This document shows, in pieces, positions 1 to 5,905 of a stretch of 10,519 nucleotides of DNA (position 1 is the stretch's first letter; the number at the start of each line of letters is the position of its first letter). The stretch is from Actinomycetales bacterium (GTDB lineage: Bacteria; Actinomycetota; Actinomycetes; Actinomycetales; Dermabacteraceae). Under the pieces are notes generated by a model, which ran no database searches, was not told the DNA's origin, and saw only the letters and a list, made by a program, of their open reading frames with translations. The stretch is from NCBI GenBank assembly GCA_012799425.1, contig JAAZLF010000621.1:1-10519 (forward strand), in the 5' to 3' direction. The position numbers and the translations under genes are program-made.

Positions 1-1223
1 AGCTGATCCGTTCGCTGCCCAAGCCGATACGGCGCCACCTGGTGCCGGCTCCGGAGCGGGCGAAGACTGTGGCGGCGACGCTGCACGACGATGACCCGAA
101 CTCCGGAGAGGCATTCCTGGAGGCGGTGGCCGACGAGCTGGTCGCCCTGCCGGGCGTGCCCGAGGACCTGCCGCTGTACGGCCCCGAGTTCGATACCGCG
201 AAGCTGCCCGCCCATCTGCGGATGCACTTCCGGGTGGTCGATGACCGTGGCCGCCGGATCGGCAGCGGGGACGACCTCGAGCAGCTCAAGGAGCGCCTCA
301 AGAAGCGCGTGGACGCCTCCGTCTCCTCCCAGGGCGACGATCTCGCCCGGAAGGACCTCGACAGCTTCCCCGCCGAAGGCGTGCCGGAAGTGCACGAGTC
401 GACCGTCGGGGGGCTGAAGGTCACCGGCTATCCGGCGCTGCTCGCACGCCGGGGGGCCGACGGCCAGCTGCAGCGCGTGGACCTGGCGGTGCTGGCCACC
501 GCCGACGAGCAGGCCATGGCACACCGCGAGGGCGTGATCGCGATGATCGACCGGGAGATCGGCACGGACCTGTCCGCAGTGCTGAACGCACTGCCGAACC
601 CCACCAAGCTCGCCGTCTCCGGGTCCGACTACGCCTCCACCACCGCCCTGCTGGCTGATGCCTCACGGGCCGCGACCGTGCACCTGGTGGGAGAAGCACA
701 GATCCGCACCCGCGCCGAGTACGACGCAGTGAGGCAGCGGGTCCGCACGGAGCACGACGGGCTCGCCGCGCAAGCGGTGAAGAACGCCGCCTCCGCTCTC
801 GCCATGGGCGCGAAGCTGCACCGGGAGATGGGCAGAGCTACCTCGCTCGCGGTCCTGTCGCACCTCACCCAGATCCGGGAGCATGCCGCGGGGCTGCTCG
901 GCGACGGTTTCATCTCCCGCACCGGCATCGTGCACCTGCCGGACCTGAGCCGCTACCTCGAAGCGGACCTGCGACGGCTCGAGAAGCTGCCCGAGAACCC
1001 GCGCCGGGACGAACAGCTGGCCTGGCAGATCGGCGACATCGAGCAGTACTGGGCGTCCCGGAGGGCGAGGCTGAGCACCCCCCTGCGCGCGAGCACCGCG
1101 GCACGGGAGATCGACTGGCTGATCGAGGAGCTGCGGGTCAGCCTGTTCGCCCAGACCCTCGGTACGAAGCAGACGGTCTCTGACAAACGGATCCGCAAGG
1201 CGATCTCGGAGCTCGACGGCTGA
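1..1223 (+). CDS. hrpA: ATP-dependent RNA helicase HrpA, C-terminal part (5' end outside window)
   Basis: Open frame from base 3 to the TGA at 1221-1223, giving the last 406 residues of a DEAH-box helicase. The first residues read LIRSLPKPIRRHLVPAPERA, which matches the start of the HrpA C-terminal DUF3418 region that follows the DEAH helicase core and OB-fold domain. The PLYGPEFD and LPAHLRMHFRVVDD stretches and the long charged helical tail also fit HrpA. A GTG at 42 lies inside this reading frame and is not a real start: the homology runs upstream through it. HrpA proteins are about 1300 residues and cytoplasmic. They unwind RNA, and in E. coli HrpA has been linked to fimbrial mRNA processing and stalled-ribosome handling. 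No helicase motif falls inside the window, so activity cannot be judged. The gene ends in LDG-stop, followed at once by a hairpin-forming sequence. Family call confident; the exact role in this organism is unknown. Confidence 0.9.
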   Translation, partial: LIRSLPKPIRRHLVPAPERAKTVAATLHDDDPNSGEAFLEAVADELVALPGVPEDLPLYGPEFDTAKLPAHLRMHFRVVDDRGRRIGSGDDLEQLKERLKKRVDASVSSQGDDLARKDLDSFPAEGVPEVHESTVGGLKVTGYPALLARRGADGQLQRVDLAVLATADEQAMAHREGVIAMIDREIGTDLSAVLNALPNPTKLAVSGSDYASTTALLADASRAATVHLVGEAQIRTRAEYDAVRQRVRTEHDGLAAQAVKNAASALAMGAKLHREMGRATSLAVLSHLTQIREHAAGLLGDGFISRTGIVHLPDLSRYLEADLRRLEKLPENPRRDEQLAWQIGDIEQYWASRRARLSTPLRASTAAREIDWLIEELRVSLFAQTLGTKQTVSDKRIRKAISELDG

Positions 1224-1230
1224 GCGCATG

Positions 1231-1282
1231 CTGCGGCCCCCTCCGGGAGTCGCAGAAGGTGAGGCAGGTCCCGTTTCCTGCC
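1231..1282 (+). terminator. Inverted repeats after hrpA, possible weak terminator
   Basis: CTGCG at 1231-1235 pairs with CGCAG at 1251-1255 around a 15-nt loop. A second stem, GGCAGG (1263-1268) with CCTGCC (1277-1282), has an 8-nt loop. Both are short and neither has a downstream T tract, so intrinsic termination is only a guess. The first stem uses the same CTGCG...CGCAG arms as the repeat units after the malic enzyme gene. Confidence 0.3.
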
Positions 1283-1336
1283 CCGCCGCAGCGGCTTGTG
1301 AAGACTTTACGTTCCGCGACGAGGACCAGCACCAAA

Positions 1337-1486
1337 GTGCCGCCATAGCGCGGGCCGCTGATGCCGAGCCCGGGCGAGGAGCCCGGACGCCCCCGGTCAG
1401 GGCACGCTTCGCCGGTGCCCATGCCCAGGTCATGTGAATCCCAAACGCTCCTAGAAGGGCGCTGCGGCGGCACGAAGGTGCCCTTC
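1337..1486 (+). promoter_or_regulatory. Candidate structured 5' leader (riboswitch-like) before the exported hydrolase gene
   Basis: Bases 1337-1350 can pair with 1460-1473: eight Watson-Crick pairs (GTGCCGCC with GGCGGCAC), one A-C mismatch, one U-G wobble, then AGCG with CGCU. The stem encloses about 110 nt holding two perfect hairpins: CCGGGC-GAGGA-GCCCGG (1370-1386) and GGGCAC (1400-1405) with GTGCCC (1415-1420). The 3' arm of the long stem is also part of a rival hairpin, GAAGGGCGC (1454-1462) with GTGCCCTTC (1478-1486; one G-U), extended by an inner TGC/GCA pair (1463-1465 with 1470-1472). Two mutually exclusive folds sharing one strand is the usual riboswitch arrangement. I do not recognise the class. 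The c-di-AMP (ydaO) riboswitch often precedes actinobacterial wall hydrolases, but its conserved GUCAGCUAAC-type core is absent. GC-rich DNA forms stems easily, so this needs comparison across species. Confidence 0.35.
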
Positions 1487-1512
1487 ACACCTTCCCAGGC
1501 AATCGTTACGTT
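1484..1512 (+). promoter_or_regulatory. Possible sigma-A-type promoter for the exported hydrolase gene
   Basis: TTCACA (1484-1489), a 17-bp spacer, then TACGTT (1507-1512). The -10 box is a weak match. A second TTACGTT occurs at 1306-1312, which could instead serve a longer transcript that includes the structured leader. A GCCCGG-AACG-CCGGGC hairpin at 1519-1534 would lie at the very 5' end of an mRNA started here. Confidence 0.35.
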
Positions 1513-1567
1513 GGCACGGCCCGGAACGCCGGGCACGATCCCACCCCAGGCCCAGAAGGATTCCTCC

Positions 1568-2176
1568 ATGTCGATGCCCACCGCTCAGCGTGCGCCGCTG
1601 TCCCGCCGTCATCTGCTGCTCGCCGGCGCGCTCGGCATCTCCTCGCTCGCCGCCCTCGGTGCCGCCGCTCCGGCGCGTGCTGCCGACGAGGTCTGGACAG
1701 AGGATTTCATGACCCGCCCGGAGACCCGTGAAGGCTTCGACATCGACGCCATGGACGACTGGCAGATCGACAACGCGAAGTTCATCATCGCTGTCTGCGC
1801 CGGTCACGGTTTCGGGATCGAGGGCACGAAGATCACGCTGATCACGGCGATCGTCGAGTCCTGGCTCTACAACTACCAGCCTGCCGTCGACCACGACTCC
1901 GGCGGCCTGTTCCAGCAGCGGCCCTCGATGGGATGGGGCACCTACGACGAGGTGCGCCACAAGAAGAAGGCGATCGACGCCTTCCTCGGCCTCGGCGCCC
2001 ATGCCACCCCGCCCGGTCTGCTGCAGATCGTCCCGAACTACAAGGAGTGGGAGCCCGGCGCGGCCGCCCAGGAGGTCCAGCGGTCTGCGCATCCCGGCCG
2101 CTACTCGGAGCAGCTCCCCGCAGCGCAGGCGATCTGGGACCGCTACGCGCACGACGTCTCGCCCTACGTGGACTGA
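1568..2176 (+). CDS. Tat-exported lysozyme/transglycosylase-like protein
   Basis: A 202-residue protein. The ATG at 1568 is chosen because AGAAGGA (1554-1560) sits 7 nt upstream and a full export signal follows: S-R-R-H at residues 12-15, a hydrophobic stretch (16-34), and an ARA-A cleavage site near residues 36-39. The frame stays open further upstream, but those residues look non-coding. The mature domain has a helix with I-V-E-S (Glu97), then D-H-D-S-G-G-L-F-Q-Q-R-P-S-x-G-W-G (108-124). Similar E-S and S-x-G-L-F-Q-Q-R-P-S-Q-G-W-G motifs occur in actinobacterial secreted and phage proteins with a lytic-transglycosylase-like fold, so Glu97 is the likely acid. Peptidoglycan cleavage outside the membrane is therefore inferred. 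No wall-binding repeat is attached, so it is one small domain plus signal. It follows a 344-bp gap with strong RNA-fold potential and converges on the lipoprotein gene. It could also be a non-catalytic wall-binding protein. Confidence 0.75.
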   Translation: MSMPTAQRAPLSRRHLLLAGALGISSLAALGAAAPARAADEVWTEDFMTRPETREGFDIDAMDDWQIDNAKFIIAVCAGHGFGIEGTKITLITAIVESWLYNYQPAVDHDSGGLFQQRPSMGWGTYDEVRHKKKAIDAFLGLGAHATPPGLLQIVPNYKEWEPGAAAQEVQRSAHPGRYSEQLPAAQAIWDRYAHDVSPYVD

Positions 2177-2201
2177 GGGGCGGCCGCGCGCGGAGACCTC
2201 A
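2174..2201. terminator. Inverted repeat spanning both stop codons of a convergent pair
   Basis: TGAGG (2174-2178) pairs with CCTCA (2197-2201). The left arm contains the stop codon of the exported hydrolase and the right arm that of the lipoprotein gene on the other strand. The 18-bp interior is very GC-rich and contains the palindrome GCGGCCGC. It could act as a bidirectional terminator, but the stem is short and there is no T tract. Confidence 0.3.
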
Positions 2202-2711
2202 CAGCCCGAGCGTCGCGTCCTCACAGGGATCGGCATCGACCAGCACGTCCGTCAGGCGCAGGGTGCCCTCCGCATGCACCAGCACCCGGGAGCCGTGGGG
2301 CCCCTCGGCCTCGAGCCAGAGATCGCCGCCTGAGCTCTGCTCCCGGCTGAGGGCGTCGAAGCCGTGCTGCTCGAGCACTGGATCGAGCGCCTCGCGCCAC
2401 GGTTCCCACGCCATTCCCTGGCCGGGCTCCGGATAGAGCGGGGCATCGGCCTCCCACACCCCGGGCTGGTACCGGCAGTCCTCCGCGCCCGGCTCGATGA
2501 TCTGCTGCGAGCGTCGCTGCCAGGTCAGGGGACGCACGGTGTCCGCCGCGGCGAGGATCTCCTCGGCCACCAGCTCGTGGTGCGCGACGGCCTCCTGGGC
2601 GGGCATCGCCGTGGCACCGCCGCCGCACCCGGCGGCCAGGAGGATCACCGCGCCGATCCCCACAGCGTGCTGCGCGAGGCGCCGGCGCCCTCCGATCCGT
2701 CGTTCATGCAC
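2199..2711 (-). CDS. Putative lipoprotein, third gene of the WXG-calpain operon
   Basis: A 170-residue protein if started at GTG 2711, the start favoured by AGGAG 8 nt upstream (2720-2724 on this strand). A GTG at 2717 is only 2 nt from that site, and the frame's first ATG at 2783 would overlap the previous gene far more. The N-terminus has basic residues (H-E-R-R, G-R-R-R), a hydrophobic run (G18-L25) and A-A-G-C with Cys29 as the likely lipidated residue, followed by a Gly/Ala linker. The rest is a small globular domain rich in Trp, Glu and Pro with two further cysteines (C-R-Y near residue 78 and D-P-C-E near the C-terminus) that could form a disulphide outside the cell. I do not recognise the domain. 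It overlaps the end of the 99-aa gene by 8 bp, so the two are very likely translationally coupled and share a role with the calpain-like protease, perhaps as an anchored partner or inhibitor. That role is only a guess. Confidence 0.7.
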   Translation of the reverse strand: MHERRIGGRRRLAQHAVGIGAVILLAAGCGGGATAMPAQEAVAHHELVAEEILAAADTVRPLTWQRRSQQIIEPGAEDCRYQPGVWEADAPLYPEPGQGMAWEPWREALDPVLEQHGFDALSREQSSGGDLWLEAEGPHGSRVLVHAEGTLRLTDVLVDADPCEDATLGL

Positions 2712-3003
2712 GGGCACCGCTCCTGACGTCAGCTTCCGGGACCATCCTCTCGAGCGCCACCCGGACGCTCCCGCGTCGCTCAAGGGTCGAGGGTACGGCG
2801 GCCAGCAAGGTCAGGGTCCCGGCTCCGTCGATTCGCGATGCATCGCCCGGGCGCATGGTCAGCTCACGCACCTCGGCCGCGCCCACCGCGAGGCGCAGCA
2901 CCGCGTAAGGGCCGCGATCGTTCTCGAGGGTGCGGAAGACTCCCAGGCGCAGCGGCCCGTCCTGGACCTGACCGGCCTGCTGGATCGTGTGCTCGCTCCT
3001 CAT
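2704..3003 (-). CDS. Small protein of unknown function between the calpain-like and lipoprotein genes
   Basis: A 99-residue protein starting at ATG 3003, with GGGGAG 7 nt upstream inside the tail of the preceding gene. Only 4 bp separate it from the protease stop, and its own stop is overlapped by the lipoprotein gene, so it is the middle member of one transcript. No signal peptide or membrane segment is visible. It looks beta-rich, with alternating hydrophobic strands (Y-A-V-L-R-L-A-V, G-T-L-T-L-L-A-A-V, S-V-R-V-A-L-E), and has an R-P-G-D turn. The pattern of an N-terminal H-x-I-Q-x, then x-L-R-L-G-V, then L-x-x-x-P-G-D resembles small actinobacterial proteins that I recall as DUF6406, but I cannot confirm this. 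It could be a cytosolic chaperone or immunity-type partner of the WXG-calpain protein, judged only from operon position. Confidence 0.65.
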   Translation of the reverse strand: MRSEHTIQQAGQVQDGPLRLGVFRTLENDRGPYAVLRLAVGAAEVRELTMRPGDASRIDGAGTLTLLAAVPSTLERRGSVRVALERMVPEADVRSGARA

Positions 3004-3007
3004 CGGC

Positions 3008-4084
3008 TCACTCCCCGATCCCGGTCATGAAGATCGAGGTGGCGTACGCCGGATGGTCGGGGTCGATCCTCACCTCGTACGGATTCGCCGACTGCGGCCC
3101 ATGGGGGTTGGTGAGGATGAGCTCGCCGGTGCTCTCGTCGTAGCCGGAGATCTGGTAGACGTGCGCAGCCACGAGCTGATCCCCGGCCGGGCCGATCGGC
3201 AGGAGAGGATCCGTCATCACCGTGACCGGGCGGCCCTGGTCGATGGCCTGCCGGTACTCCTCGAAGGAGGGCTGCCCCAGGGTGTCCGACTCGCGCGCCG
3301 GTTCTCCGGTGATCATCTCGAGTCCCGCCACGGGGGTGTCCGCCCAGACGGCCGAGGGGCGTCCGTCATGGGCGTTGATCATCGCCATCTCGAAGACGGT
3401 GGCCCAGCTCGGGTCGCCGGACCGGGCATCCACGGTGCCCTTCGTCCCGAGGTCGTCCGGGCTGACGGCGATGTCCTGCCACTCGCCGTCGACGAACAGG
3501 CGCACCTCCCATCCGTCGGCCCCGGGAGGCTCACCGACTCCGCTGATGTTCTCGGCGAGCAGGCCCGGATCCGTCGACTGCACGGCCATCAGCGCGGCGA
3601 GGTACCAGCAGTCGCCCAGAGATCCCTGGTCCACGAGGGATTCCTCGATGCCTGCCTGTTCGATGTCCATGCTCGCGGGATCCCATGTCGGGTGCGCATC
3701 GGTGTAGCGCTCGCCGAGCGGGCTGTCGGCATCGCCCGCTTCGATCCGATCGCGCCAGAGGTCGCTGACGCGCTCGCCCCCGTTGATGACGTCGGACCAG
3801 TCCAGGAACTCTCCGCCCAGCATCCCGTCGTAGTCCGCGGGGTCGATCCGTCCTGCCGGATCCGAGGCGGCATCCTGCTGTGCGGCTTCGAGCGCGAGAT
3901 GCTCCGCGGTGGCGCTCAGGTGGTCCCCGGCCAGCGACATCTCTCGGCGGCACTGCTCCCAGCGGTGGCGGAGCTCCTCGGCGTCCGGCCCTGCCCAGCG
4001 GACAGCGGTGACCGCGGCATGCAGCGCGTCCGTGGTGCCCCTCAGCCGTTCGTCGCCGCCGCGGAAACGGCGCGCCAACTCCAC
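3008..4084 (-). CDS. WXG100-like/calpain (peptidase C2) fusion protease; 5' end disrupted by a G8 tract
   Basis: 358 residues from GTG 4084, the longest intact reading. Residues 1-75 form an alpha-helical hairpin with R-W-A-G-P-D-A-E-E-L-R-x-R-W (29-42), the W-x-G turn of the WXG100 family exported by type VII (ESX) systems. Residues about 80-358 are a calpain-type papain-fold domain: Q153-G-S-L-G-D-C159-W-Y with catalytic Cys159, W-A-T-V-F-E-M-A (227-234), A-H308-V-Y-Q-I with His308, and L-T-N326-P-H-G with Asn326. All three catalytic residues are present, so an active protease is plausible. The 5' end is odd: ATG 4119 would give MTFWG, a usual WXG100 opening, but a run of eight G on the coding strand throws it out of frame and it stops after 25 codons. 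Six or nine G would join it to D-E-L-V-E-L-A-R-R-F. The gene is thus either switched by slippage, started at the weak GTG, a mutant, or a sequencing error. First gene of a three-gene operon. The substrate could be a rival cell, the host or the cell itself. Confidence 0.8.
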   Translation of the reverse strand: MELARRFRGGDERLRGTTDALHAAVTAVRWAGPDAEELRHRWEQCRREMSLAGDHLSATAEHLALEAAQQDAASDPAGRIDPADYDGMLGGEFLDWSDVINGGERVSDLWRDRIEAGDADSPLGERYTDAHPTWDPASMDIEQAGIEESLVDQGSLGDCWYLAALMAVQSTDPGLLAENISGVGEPPGADGWEVRLFVDGEWQDIAVSPDDLGTKGTVDARSGDPSWATVFEMAMINAHDGRPSAVWADTPVAGLEMITGEPARESDTLGQPSFEEYRQAIDQGRPVTVMTDPLLPIGPAGDQLVAAHVYQISGYDESTGELILTNPHGPQSANPYEVRIDPDHPAYATSIFMTGIGE

Positions 4085-4101
4085 CAGCTCGTCCGTGCTC
4101 G

Positions 4102-4109
4102 CCCCCCCC
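4102..4109 (-). repeat. Homopolymer tract, eight C (G8 on the coding strand)
   Basis: Eight consecutive C at 4102-4109 are read as G8 in the WXG-calpain gene, between the upstream ATG (4119) and the family-conserved helix. In the frame of ATG 4119 the sequence stops at TGA 4044-4042, while the long downstream frame has no ATG before its TGA at 4141-4139. A change of +1 or -2 bases in the run would restore a full-length product. Such mononucleotide runs are classic sites of phase variation and also of sequencing error. Confidence 0.7.
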
Positions 4110-4241
4110 AGAACGTCATGCCCGAGGATCCCACGGCGTCAGTGACGTGCGCAACGCTCGTCCCGCTTCCGCGCAGGGCCGCGCATCGGGCCGGCGCGGG
4201 GGAAATGTCGCGTCCTGGACCTGCCGAGCCGGCGACGTCGT

Positions 4242-4247
4242 TAGGCT
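4242..4247 (+). promoter_or_regulatory. -10 box of a probable leaderless promoter for malic enzyme
   Basis: TAGGCT ends 7 nt before the ATG at 4255, so transcription would start at or within a base of the start codon. No Shine-Dalgarno sequence precedes that ATG, which agrees with a leaderless mRNA, common in actinobacteria. A -35 box is not clear: TGGACC at 4216-4221 would need an over-long 20-bp spacer. The divergent interval 4120-4254 must also hold the promoter of the leftward protease operon, but I see no convincing boxes for it. Confidence 0.5.
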
Positions 4248-4254
4248 GTGCTCC

Positions 4255-5712
4255 ATGTCACCGATGCCATCCGTGAGCTACTCCATCACGATCCGTCTCG
4301 AGTTCGCCGCCCGCTCCGCTGCGGTCAGCGACATCACCAGCCGCATCGAGCAGCGCGACGCCACGGTCACCGCGCTCGACGTCTCCGCCTCCGGGCCTGA
4401 GCGGATGCGCGCGGACATCACCGTGCTCACTGCGGGCCACGACCATGCGATGGACGTCGTCGACGAGCTGCGCGGCGTCGAGGGTGTGGAGCTGGGAAAG
4501 GTCTCCGACCGCACGTTCCTCGCGCATCTGGGTGGCAAGCTCACGGTCGAGTCGAAGCTGCCCATCCGTCACCGCGACGACCTCTCGATGATCTACACCC
4601 CCGGCGTGGCCCGTGTGGTCAAGGCGATCGCAGAGAACCCCGAGGACGCCCGCCGCCTGACGATCAAGCGCAACACCGTCGCCGTGGTCTCCGACGGCTC
4701 AGCCATCCTGGGGCTCGGGGATCTGGGGCCCCTCGCCGCGATGCCGGTGATGGAGGGCAAGGCCGCGCTGTTCAAGCGCTTCGCGAACATCGACGCGTTC
4801 CCGATCTGCCTGGACGCCCACTCGGTCGACGAGATCGTCGCCCACGTCAAGGCGATCGCGCCCGTCTTCGCCGGCATCAACCTCGAGGACATCTCCGCCC
4901 CGCGCTGCTTCGAGATCGAGGACCGGCTGCGCGCCGAGCTGGACATCCCTGTTTTCCATGACGACCAGCACGGCACGGCGATCGTGGTGGTGGCCGCGCT
5001 GCGCAACGCCCTGCGCGTGGTGGAGAAGGACATCGAGAGCGCCCGCATCGTGCTGTCCGGAGCCGGCGCCGCCGGCACCGCGATCCTGCGCCTGCTGCGC
5101 GCCGCCGGCGCCCGCGACGTCGTGGTCACCGACATCGACGGCATCGTCCATGAAAGCCGCGAGCAGCTCGCGGGCCGCCTGCCGTGGATCGCCGAGGTCA
5201 CCAACCCGCGTGGACTCACCGGCAGCCTGCGCGACGCGGTCTCGGGAGCGGATGTGTTCATCGGCGTCAGCGCGGGCAACATCCTCACCTCCGAGGACGT
5301 CGCCACCATGGCAGACCGCTCGGTGGTCTTCGCGATGGCGAACCCCACTCCCGAGATCGACCCGGCCGAAGCCGTCAAGCACGCTGAGGTGGTCGCAACC
5401 GGGCGCAGCGATTTCGCGAACCAGATCAACAACGTGCTCGCCTTCCCCGGCGTGTTCCGCGGGCTGCTGGACGCCCATGCCACACGCGTCAGCGATCGCA
5501 TGCTCCTGGCTGCGGCCAAGGCCCTCGCCGACGTGGTCACCGCCGATGAGCTGAACCCCACCTACATCGTGCCCAGCGTCTTCCATGAGGGCGTGACCAA
5601 GGCGGTCGCCAGCGCCGTCGAGCAGGTGGCCCGCGAGGAGGCCGGCACGGTGGACACGATCACCGGCACGATGACCGCCGTCTACGCCGACGAGATCACG
5701 CTCGACGGCTGA
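4255..5712 (+). CDS. Malic enzyme with N-terminal ACT domain
   Basis: 485 residues. The start at 4255 (or 4264) is chosen because the ACT-like domain begins just after it and a -10 box lies right upstream; an earlier in-frame ATG at 4147 adds only low-complexity residues. Residues 5-85 form an ACT-like fold (beta strands S-Y-S-I-T-I-R-L and A-D-I-T-V-L), usually a small-molecule sensor. The malic enzyme core follows: Y114-T-P-G-V-A with catalytic Tyr114, M-E-G-K169 with the general-base lysine, N-L-E211-D212-I and H-D236-D237-Q-H-G-T for metal and substrate, the Rossmann motif G269-A-G-A-A-G, and N-Q-I-N-N (389-393). Asp293/Asp295 after the second Rossmann strand suggest a preference for NAD over NADP, though this is not certain. 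It oxidatively decarboxylates malate to pyruvate and CO2 in the cytosol, linking the TCA cycle to pyruvate. Length fits bacterial ACT-malic enzymes. Single-gene unit; its stop codon lies inside the first tandem repeat. Confidence 0.95.
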   Translation: MSPMPSVSYSITIRLEFAARSAAVSDITSRIEQRDATVTALDVSASGPERMRADITVLTAGHDHAMDVVDELRGVEGVELGKVSDRTFLAHLGGKLTVESKLPIRHRDDLSMIYTPGVARVVKAIAENPEDARRLTIKRNTVAVVSDGSAILGLGDLGPLAAMPVMEGKAALFKRFANIDAFPICLDAHSVDEIVAHVKAIAPVFAGINLEDISAPRCFEIEDRLRAELDIPVFHDDQHGTAIVVVAALRNALRVVEKDIESARIVLSGAGAAGTAILRLLRAAGARDVVVTDIDGIVHESREQLAGRLPWIAEVTNPRGLTGSLRDAVSGADVFIGVSAGNILTSEDVATMADRSVVFAMANPTPEIDPAEAVKHAEVVATGRSDFANQINNVLAFPGVFRGLLDAHATRVSDRMLLAAAKALADVVTADELNPTYIVPSVFHEGVTKAVASAVEQVAREEAGTVDTITGTMTAVYADEITLDG

Positions 5713-5884
5713 GCGACGTGCTGCGAGCTGGCGAGCGGTAGGAGCGCAGCGGGTGGGTGGAGGCTGAGCGACGTGCTGCGTGCTGGTGAGCGGTAGGAGC
5801 GCAGCGGGTGGGTGGAGGCTGAGCGACGTGCTGCGAGCTGGCGTGTCACCTGCTCTGAGCGGTCGGGGTGGGCGTCGGAGGAGG
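5708..5884. repeat. Tandem 55-bp repeats after the malic enzyme gene
   Basis: Two full 55-bp units at 5708-5762 and 5763-5817 differ at only two positions (A/T and C/T in the middle). A third copy starts at 5818, matches for about 25 bp to 5843, then decays, with recognisable pieces (GAGCGGT, GGGGTGGGCG, GGAGG) to about 5884. The first unit starts inside the last codons of malic enzyme and includes its TGA. Each full unit has perfect arms GCTGCG and CGCAGC around a 19-nt loop, and both substitutions fall in the loop. The array could work as a terminator or mRNA 3'-end stabiliser, or simply reflect duplication of a 3' UTR. No protein is encoded. Confidence 0.8.
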
Positions 5885-5892
5885 AAACTTCC

Positions 5893-5905
5893 GTAACGGG
5901 GTTAC
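5893..5905. promoter_or_regulatory. Candidate operator GTAAC-GGG-GTTAC upstream of namZ
   Basis: A perfect 5-bp inverted repeat with a 3-bp spacer. Its right half overlaps the -35 hexamer (5901-5906) of the namZ promoter, a position suited to repression or to control by a dimeric regulator. GTTAC also occurs in the promoter region of the exported hydrolase (1505-1509). The binding protein is unknown. Confidence 0.45.

Noticed and set aside
42..44. GTG as the start of the first gene
   Set aside because: HrpA-type sequence continues in frame upstream to the window edge, so the gene is truncated by the window rather than starting here.
1228..1437. A 69-codon ORF after hrpA
   Set aside because: No ribosome site, no family features, and it lies in the stem-rich non-coding gap.
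1224..1567. c-di-AMP (ydaO) riboswitch
   Set aside because: Position and downstream gene type fit, but I could not find the conserved GUCAGCUAAC-like core or the GGGGGACCCA-type segment, so only an unclassified structured leader is reported.
2717..2783. Upstream starts for the lipoprotein gene (2783 ATG or 2717 GTG)
   Set aside because: They lengthen the basic segment before the lipobox and lack a properly spaced ribosome site; GTG 2711 has AGGAG at 8 nt.
2987..4276. A 429-codon open frame on the plus strand opposite the calpain-like gene
   Set aside because: Shadow of the protease gene, which has intact catalytic motifs on the other strand. The plus-strand product has no family features.
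4593..5586. Long minus-strand frames across the malic enzyme gene
   Set aside because: The plus strand encodes all malic enzyme motifs; the reverse products are Ser/Arg- or Asp/Gly/His-rich shadows.
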